In this document: in pieces, positions 57,402-64,000 of the stretch | Layout: each line of letters opens with the position of its first letter | Position numbering within the stretch: the first letter of the stretch is position 1 | From: Knufia peltigerae | Taxonomy: Eukaryota; Ascomycota; Eurotiomycetes; Chaetothyriales; Trichomeriaceae | Direction of reading: 5' to 3' | Assembly: GCA_030247855.1 (NCBI GenBank) | Contig: JAPDRN010000033.1 | Span: forward strand, 1 to 64,000 | DNA length: 64,000 nt | Made by a program: the position numbers and the translations under genes | Notes under the pieces: generated by a model | Databases searched by the model: none | What the model was told of the DNA's origin: nothing | The model's input: only the letters and a program-made list of their open reading frames with translations

Positions 57402-58743
57402 GGTTGAGTAGGATTTGATGGTGGAAGGGCCTCTGAGGAATAGGCGCAAGAACATGTAATGGTGTAAGGTAAATTGCACAAAGTCCCAGGTAGACTCTGG
57501 AACTAGATAGACAATCAATAGATACACTATCTCATGCACTATGGTAGGTAGGGTCGGAAAAGAAAGGTAGGAGGACTTGGACTCGGTTGCAATGAATGTA
57601 GAGATGCACTCGTGATGCCACTGGTCACTGGTAGAATGACCCTCACTCAGCCTTGCAGCCGCTTATCACCTCGGAGGATCGGACGCCAGGGCATTACGGA
57701 GTCCTCGTCAGGCTTTAAGTGATACCAGGGGAGCTTGCCAGGGCTTGAAGATCCGAACTGCGCCTCTCATCGAATCATTCTCCTCCCCGCAAGCATCTCT
57801 CAAACAGCACCCTCAAGTCCAGCATAGGGACTATCCGAGAAAGATGCTGAAACAAGCGACTTAACATCATTGAAGCTTCCCTTTGCCGCCCAAAACAAAG
57901 AGACGCGATGTTTTGAAGCTTACATGGTCACTTTCCCGGCCGCGTAAAGTGCTTTGTTGTGATGCTACGTTCTGTACCTAGGTAGGCAGTGAGCTCTTCT
58001 AGGTGCGCGAAGGAGCTAAGCTTCACTGTTCATGGGTAGCGACCTGTCTTTTTCGAATCCTTTTGTGCATCACCTTGAAGAGCAAACACTGTCGAAGGAA
58101 CCTAGCAGTGAATGAACATGACTGTAGATGAAAGGTTCAGGTGGTTGACGCTGGTGGTGCAGGGACAGACTGTAGGCCTTCTGTAACTAGACGTGTTAAC
58201 TGAGGTACCTAATAATGCACCTAAAGCTCTCACTGTGGTTAGCGGGTCAATGGTGGACGATTAGGCTGGTACCGAGACAATAGGCTTAGATGCGCTTGGG
58301 CCCAGTGAACTTGGTGTGAATCTCCCCCATACAATTCAACTCCGTGCGGCAAACACACTCTCAAATCCGAAGAGACAGACATTCATCAACATCACCCTCA
58401 TCTTCACTATCCTGAAGCTTTATCAATCGCCATTTTTGAGCCACATCATTTCGCTCTTTGCTGCCTGTCAATATTTCTGCATCATGTCTTTTCTCTTTCA
58501 GCGCGCATAGTCCTTCTTTATATCAATCCACCCACTCACCCTCGTTCGAACGGTCGCGGCTGCGGAGGCCAGCAACAAACCTCGATCGGATCTTTCATGC
58601 ACGCAGTTGTGACAAGCAACGCCAGACTCAGTTCTCTCACTTGACGCTCATCTGAACTTCACTTCGCTGCACTTTGACGTTGCCCTCGTCGACCACGCAT
58701 TCTCCGCCACTACACAACACAACACTACCAATACACAAACATC
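57402..58743. promoter_or_regulatory. Divergent promoter and long Cdh1 leader
   Basis: This 1.34 kb region lies between the aminopeptidase and Cdh1 starts. From about 58,310 the plus strand is pyrimidine-rich, as in fungal 5' leaders, and holds a short upstream ORF of eight codons (58484-58510). No gene is recognised upstream of that. Confidence 0.5.
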
Positions 58744-60550
58744 ATGGCCGACGACACCGTGACACCTGCAACACTTGCACCCGTTGATCGTCCTCATACA
58801 CCGTCTCTTCCAACTCCAGTTGGCTCAAAAACACCTCCAACGATTGCCAGCAAACGTTTCTCATTACAAGACAGCAATATGTCTGCAGTCCGACGAGCAA
58901 CTGAGGCGATGGAAGCAGATGCGTTGAACCGGAGACTAAAGGACGTGGAGAGTTCAGGAAGACCAAGAGACAGAACGCCTGGGAGAAGCCCTAGCCGCAA
59001 GAGACAGCGAGTGTATGGTGATCGGTAAGTTAGGAAATGCCGCATTGCGAGGGAATCGTTCATTGACACGGACTGCCAGGTTCATACCAAATAGAGACGG
59101 ACAAGACCTACAGGCCAGCTATAGTCTCCTCCACGACGAAGGTTCTCCTGCTACACCCTCGCGATCAAAAAAGAAGACCCCTCACGGCGAACTTCATTTC
59201 CAGCGGACAGAAGAAGCAAACAGAACATATTCAACGGTCCTCCGAAACGAACTGATGGGCGATTCAGTACCTCAAGACTTCAGATCAATATCTCCAGATG
59301 ACCTCTTCGGACGAAGACAAACTCCTCCCGGTCAGCCCTCGATGTCCGCCATGCCTCCTGCCTCCATTACCCCCACAACTCCTCATAAGAATATGTTCTC
59401 GTACAAATCTCCTCAGAAAGTGATAGGATCCGGTCATCCGACACCTTCATCAAGAACAGGGAAACACCCGGGACTGATAAACCTCAACGCAAGATCAGAT
59501 CTCTATTCCATATCGCCCATCAACTACTCCTCACAATCCATTCTTCAAACTCCCCGAAAACAACCCCGACCCATTGCGAAAGTACCTTATAAAGTGTTGG
59601 ACGCTCCAGAGCTGGCAGATGACTTCTATCTCAATCTGGTCGATTGGGGTTCTGCAAATATTCTCGGAGTAGGGTTGGGATCATGTGTCTACATGTGGAA
59701 CAGCACGACAGGCAAAGTCACACAACTATGCAAGCTGCCAGACAATGATGTGGTGACATCTGTGGCATGGATACAACGAGGGTCGCATCTTGCTATTGGA
59801 ACTCACAAAGGATTCGTTCAGATCTATGATGCTGAAAAATCTCGAAGACTACGGACGATGACGGGCCACTCGGCTCGAGTAGGAGCTTTAGCTTGGAACG
59901 ATCACATTTTGACATCTGGTTCGAGAGATCGGCTGATATACCACCGCGACGTGAGAAGCCCGGATCAGTATTTGAGACGTTTGGCTGGTCACAAGCAAGA
60001 AGTGTGCGGTCTGCGTTGGAACACAGAAGATGGCCAACTCGCTTCAGGAGGAAATGACAACAAATTGTGTGTCTGGGACAAGCTCTCCGAAACTCCACTG
60101 TACAGATTTTCGAACCACGTCGCGGCTGTCAAGGCCATCGCTTGGAGCCCTCATCAACATCACCTTTTGGCATCAGGTGGTGGAACAGCGGATCGATCGA
60201 TCAAGTTTTGGAACACCTCCAATGGGTCTCTTATCAAGGAGGTGGACACTGGAAGTCAGGTCTGCAATTTGGCCTGGAGCAAAAATAGCGACGAGATTGT
60301 AAGCACGCATGGATACAGCCAAAACCAAATTGTGGTCTGGAAATACCCGAAAATGGAGCAGGTGGTCAGTCTGACTGGACATACATTCCGTGTCCTTTAT
60401 CTCAGCACAAGTCCCGATGGTACGACCGTGGTAACAGGTGCCGGAGACGAAACATTACGGTTCTGGCGGGTATTTGGCAAGAAAGGCAACGAGGGTCGCA
60501 ATAGTGATGGGATCTCCGGTAAACTTGGTGACTGGGGCGCGATCCGTTGA
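58744..60550 (+). CDS. CDH1: Cdh1/fizzy-related APC/C activator
   Basis: Exons 58744-59024 and 59080-60550 join in frame (YGD-RFIPNRDG) to 583 residues. The intron splits the C-box DRFIPNR (93-99), which docks on the APC/C. Seven WD40 repeats follow from PYKVLDAPELADDFYLNLVDW onward, and the last residues are Ile-Arg (the IR tail). KVLDAPELADDFYLNLVDWG and the absence of a Cdc20 KILD-type Mad2 motif favour Cdh1 over Cdc20. It brings substrates to the anaphase-promoting complex in late mitosis and G1. The N-terminal 200 residues are rich in Ser/Thr-Pro sites, the targets of CDK inhibition in this family. Confidence 0.94.
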
Positions 60551-61565
60551 CGACATTTTTTGTGGCTTTTGCCTTTCAAGATGAAAGCAACGACAAAAGC
60601 CCATACTCACCACTTTTGACACCATATCACTCGACCTTCGGACGATATTGCCACCATGAAGAAAATACAGCAACAAACAAGAAACCAGTCATCTTTATAC
60701 ACATCTCACAAAAGAGCGTTGAATGCTAGATGATGATGATGTTACCTTTTTGCCTGAGATGAATGCACGATCTTGCGAATCCGGAATTAAGGGGGGACAA
60801 TACCTCGACATACCCTCATGACCAGAACTCACCAGCGATAACGATTGATTTTTTATGACGGAATGGGGAAGATGAAGCGAACTTTTTATTGGGAGGGGAG
60901 TATGGATACCTAGCATACTATGGATTGCATTTCATTCAGGGGCTTGGCGAAGGCGTCGGGGACTCTGTGGTTATCTTGATATTGTTCATTCGTCCTCCTT
61001 ATCCCTACGTGTATATTCACATGGTTACTCGTACAGTTGGGGGTTGAGCAAGATGCGATTTGCATGATGGGGGGTGCACAGCTTGGTGGGTGCCGTCGAA
61101 AAGCGTTGGCGTAGACGGAGTATGAGTTGCTCGGTTCCTAGTCAGGGGTGCCGAGTCCTCGTGTCACGGAGAGGTATCAATTACTGGTACCCTGTACCTT
61201 CAGAGTTTCCCATACAGACAGACCCCAGAGTATTAGCGCTCGCAATGAATGAAAACGGAAAACATGAAAGAAGGAACGAGATCGAAGATTGAAGTCCGAA
61301 GTCGAATGAGTACTCCGTAGCGAGTAGCGAGTAGAATCCTTTAGCTTGTGTTGGTTCGCTTGAATCGAATTTTGTTCCTTATTCTACAACAAAAAAAATG
61401 AGGTCAGGCTGAGAGATGGATCGGCCTGTACTCGTACGAGCCCGAGTCCGAGTAACGCGCACATTATACACCTGGGTAAGTACCGCTTTGCGAAATCCAT
61501 GCTCCGTACGATGGTACCATTTTTCTCCTCGCCCATCGCGCCAGTACCACCACCGCCATGAAACC
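60551..61565. other. Convergent spacer
   Basis: No gene is recognised between Cdh1 and PDH protein X. It holds TACTCCGTA at 61311-61319, and TACTCGTA at 61026-61033 and 61429-61436, the last within TGTACTCGTACGAGCCCGAG. Small frames lack family features. Confidence 0.5.
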
Positions 61566-62969
61566 CTAGAGAATCAGCTTCCCAGGCTCGACTTGCAAAA
61601 CGGTCTTGACTCGCTCCAGGAATGTCTTTGCTCTCTTTTCCTCGCCCGCGGGTACGGTGAGGCTGAAAGTGTTGAGGGCTCCGTCGGCCGTGGAGAGACT
61701 TCTTCCTGCTGCCGACGCTGCCGTTGAGATTGAGGACCGCGGTGCTGCGCGTTTCGGAATGGCCTTGCCCGAGAGGATGTCGATGATGTCAGGTTGTTTG
61801 CTGGGTCGGGCTTGGTGGCGTCCCAGTAGAGACGCAGAGGACGACGACGACGACGAAAGAGAAAAGGCGTCGATCTGGGGGAGGTACATGCCACGCGACG
61901 TCGTTGGGATGGTGTCCAGTCCCAACACCGCGTTGAACAGGTCGTCCGCAGAGGGTTTTGTGCCCTTGGGTTGGGGCAGGTCGTCGTTGGCCAAGTCGAC
62001 GGCTCTTGCGAGGAACGTCGACAGAGGCACGGTCGCACCGAGGGTGTCTTTGATCCGCTTTTGTACCTTGAGCACTTCGGCCAGGGAGATGGTGATGGCG
62101 ATGCTGGTCACCTTGGGCGCCGCGACTGCCTCTGGTGCGGGTGCGGCAGCTGTTGTGCCTGCGGGTTTCGCTTGTGTAGTAGGGAGGAGTTTGATGTTGC
62201 TCAGGTCAAGATGCTCGAGATGTTCGATGCGCTTGGATTGTGTCGAGGGGTAATCGGAGTCGATCGTGCCCAGGTAGGCCAGGACGTCGCCTTTGAGAAG
62301 ACGACCGTTCGGGCCGGTGGCCGTGATCTTGGTGACGTCCTCGTCTGGGATGTGCTTCTCGTGAATGAGAGCAATGACGGACGGGTAGAGAGGGTATTTG
62401 GGGTTCTGGCCGGACCCTGTCGGACTCGTCTTGGGCTTGTCCTTTGCCGGTCTCTTATTCTCGGGTGTGCCTGGGATTTCCTTCTCGACGCCAGAAGACT
62501 CGTACTTGTTCCCGCCGTTGTCCTTGTTGCTGCCCTGGACATTGTCCGCCGGTGACTCGACCGTTTTGGAGTCGTCGGCGGGGATTTCGAGGCTCGAGAC
62601 GTCGTCGCCGGCGTCACCCAAGACCGCTATCCTCGTGCCGACCTTGACTGCTTTCGCGCCTTCATCGGCGAAGATCTTGGCCATCACTCCGTCCTCCTGC
62701 GCCTCGACGTCCATGGTGGCCTTGTCCGTCTCGATCTCCAACAGAATGTCACCCGCGGAAAAGGAGTCTCCTTCCTTGACCTTCCAGCTAGAGATATTGC
62801 CCTCTGTCATGGTAGGGGACATGGCCGGCATCGTGAAATTATGCGCTTCAAGGTAGCGAGAGGTATTAGAGAAAGGTCGTCGGCGGATTTGAGATTGTTG
62901 GGCGGCGTGTGAGCGCTGCTGTGTCGCAAGCTGCCGTGCGAGCAGCCTTACAGACTGTCTGCCCGCCAT
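61566..62969 (-). CDS. PDX1: Pyruvate dehydrogenase protein X (E3-binding)
   Basis: A single exon encodes 467 residues. The first 38 are rich in Arg, Gln and Ser and end RRRPFSNTSRYLE, a mitochondrial presequence. The lipoyl domain spans about 42-120 with the lipoylated Lys83 in ETDKATMD. A second small domain near 190-230 (YPLYPSVIALIHEKHIPDEDV ... TGPNGRLLKGDVLAYL) is the peripheral subunit-binding domain that holds E3. The C-terminal part lacks the catalytic HxxxD motif of E2 acetyltransferase, which sets protein X apart from E2. It tethers dihydrolipoamide dehydrogenase in the matrix complex. Confidence 0.93.
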   Translation of the reverse strand: MAGRQSVRLLARQLATQQRSHAAQQSQIRRRPFSNTSRYLEAHNFTMPAMSPTMTEGNISSWKVKEGDSFSAGDILLEIETDKATMDVEAQEDGVMAKIFADEGAKAVKVGTRIAVLGDAGDDVSSLEIPADDSKTVESPADNVQGSNKDNGGNKYESSGVEKEIPGTPENKRPAKDKPKTSPTGSGQNPKYPLYPSVIALIHEKHIPDEDVTKITATGPNGRLLKGDVLAYLGTIDSDYPSTQSKRIEHLEHLDLSNIKLLPTTQAKPAGTTAAAPAPEAVAAPKVTSIAITISLAEVLKVQKRIKDTLGATVPLSTFLARAVDLANDDLPQPKGTKPSADDLFNAVLGLDTIPTTSRGMYLPQIDAFSLSSSSSSSASLLGRHQARPSKQPDIIDILSGKAIPKRAAPRSSISTAASAAGRSLSTADGALNTFSLTVPAGEEKRAKTFLERVKTVLQVEPGKLIL

Positions 62970-64000
62970 GGCGGCAGTAGAGAGATTGTGTAGATGTACA
63001 GCAATCGACTAGAGCAAGTCAAGTGTTGCTCGACAGACACAGAGGAGAAAGCGAAAACCGTCTCTGAGCAATGACGAGGGTGGGAGGGAGGCAGAGGGCC
63101 GGGCAATTGTTTGGGGGGAGCATCCAAAAGGTCTTGTTGAGAAAGTTGAGAGACATGGAGCTAATAATTCATGTGCCTTTGAACTCCGAAGCTCCAACAA
63201 ATTAAATCTCTTGACTGACATGGCGGTTGTTTGATCTATCAGGCGGAACTACTGCACTTCAAAGACGTGAATCGTGTTGTCAGACAAGATATACTTCTGG
63301 CAAGCGTTGAATCCAAGGCCGGCGATGTGTACAGCTATTATTGCCATCCCTCTTCGCAATCTCCTATGCCATGGTTTGTGAATGCCGCAGGAGGAGAGCA
63401 ACTTGCTTCACTGAATCAGAATCAGCCCCAGTCGGAGCATCTTATGGTGTATATGTACTCATTCTAGTTGATAGGTGTACCAAAACATTTATCACGGCAA
63501 CCCCTCCTCGTATTCGACGTATTCCAGGCCCAACATCCATGTCGAAACCTTCCCATGCTGACCTATGTCTGCAAGTTATTGAGGGCGACCGGCTCTGGAC
63601 CCTCAAGAAACTCTTCTATAGTCTTTGCTGGTTCCCAGGCTATCTTCCTTCTTCACGTGGTTGACCTATAGCACAGCAGGATACATTGATATAGTTCTGG
63701 GCATGGGTTAATTATTGGCTTGAGATCCGGAGTCCACACTTTCAATGCCTGCAACGACGAAAGTCCCATTTTCTCAAGTCGGTATAGCCCTTGTATGGAA
63801 TACGATGAGGGGCCACGTTTGCGGGTTTGATGCCTGATGCCGCAGAGAGGCAAATGCGGCAGTATATCAAGGCTATTGTCTCGCTCGTTGACTGTCCTCG
63901 ATACTGACCTTCTGATGTGTGCCTACGTCTGCTTGTGTTGATATCGACCTGATCTTGCCACGCCAGAACCATGAAAGGAGTTACCTTTGCTGACCAGGGT
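62970..64000. other. Unresolved right edge
   Basis: No gene is assigned with confidence. On the minus strand a frame ending at 63249 reads GLGFNACQKYILSDNTIHVFEVQ, which looks like the closing strand of a beta-propeller, and a frame near 63775-63720 reads TFVVAGIESVDSGSQ. I could not join them by convincing splice sites. A partial minus-strand gene that starts beyond 64,000 is possible. The 250 bases nearest 62970 are the promoter of PDX1. Confidence 0.3.

Noticed and set aside
1..64000. tRNA, rRNA, CRISPR or transposon genes
   Set aside because: I looked for tRNA B-box sequences with paired arms, transposase or reverse-transcriptase motifs, terminal inverted repeats and regularly spaced repeats and found none I could support. 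GTTCGAATC-like strings seen lie inside coding genes.

Overview
The window comes from the nuclear genome of a filamentous ascomycete (Pezizomycotina, perhaps Eurotiomycetes). The signs are short introns of about 50-60 nt with GTRAGT-like donors and CTRAY-like branch sites, two Zn2Cys6 regulators, a PTH11/rhodopsin-like membrane protein, a glyoxysomal malate synthase ending in a peroxisomal tripeptide, and compact genes on both strands. I rebuilt splice joints by hand. Nearly every multi-exon model closes to a whole number of codons with family-conserved sequence across the junctions.

Layout. 0-12 kb: a multipass membrane protein; a large Leu3-like Zn2Cys6 activator (minus) divergent from an aconitase-family paralogue (plus), with a CACGTG-rich promoter between them; then a nearly 2 kb gap and two very small ORFs. 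12-24 kb: a lipocalin-like protein, a decayed stretch with relics, an alpha/beta hydrolase, a signal peptide peptidase, a second Zn2Cys6 regulator, a small membrane protein and a short RecQ-type helicase. 24-33 kb: a DHX35-like RNA helicase, a Cue5-like ubiquitin/Atg8 adaptor, a DenD-like sugar-acid dehydrogenase and the rhodopsin-like protein. 33-35.3 kb: a gene-free stretch dense in a short repeated motif. 35-45 kb: malate synthase, a P5B (Ypk9/ATP13A2) ATPase, a CFA-type methyltransferase and a tiny complex I subunit. 45-64 kb: CDK9/Bur1 kinase, Rmp1 (RNase MRP), a kynurenine formamidase-like hydrolase, a GH128 glucanase, Pho13-type phosphatase, aspartyl aminopeptidase, the APC/C activator Cdh1 and pyruvate dehydrogenase protein X.

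Most genes are unrelated housekeeping genes, so this is an ordinary chromosomal arm and not a secondary-metabolite cluster or a mobile island. Links between genes are loose: aconitase, malate synthase and PDH protein X belong to central carbon metabolism, and Bur1, DHX35 and Rmp1 to RNA production and processing.

The most striking unexplained signal is a 9-mer, TACTCCGTA / TACGGAGTA. I count 20 exact copies, all outside coding exons, against about 0.5 expected by chance, with eight copies between 33.3 and 35.2 kb. A sister 8-mer, TACTCGTA / TACGAGTA, is also enriched. No transposon, CRISPR array, tRNA or rRNA gene was recognised.
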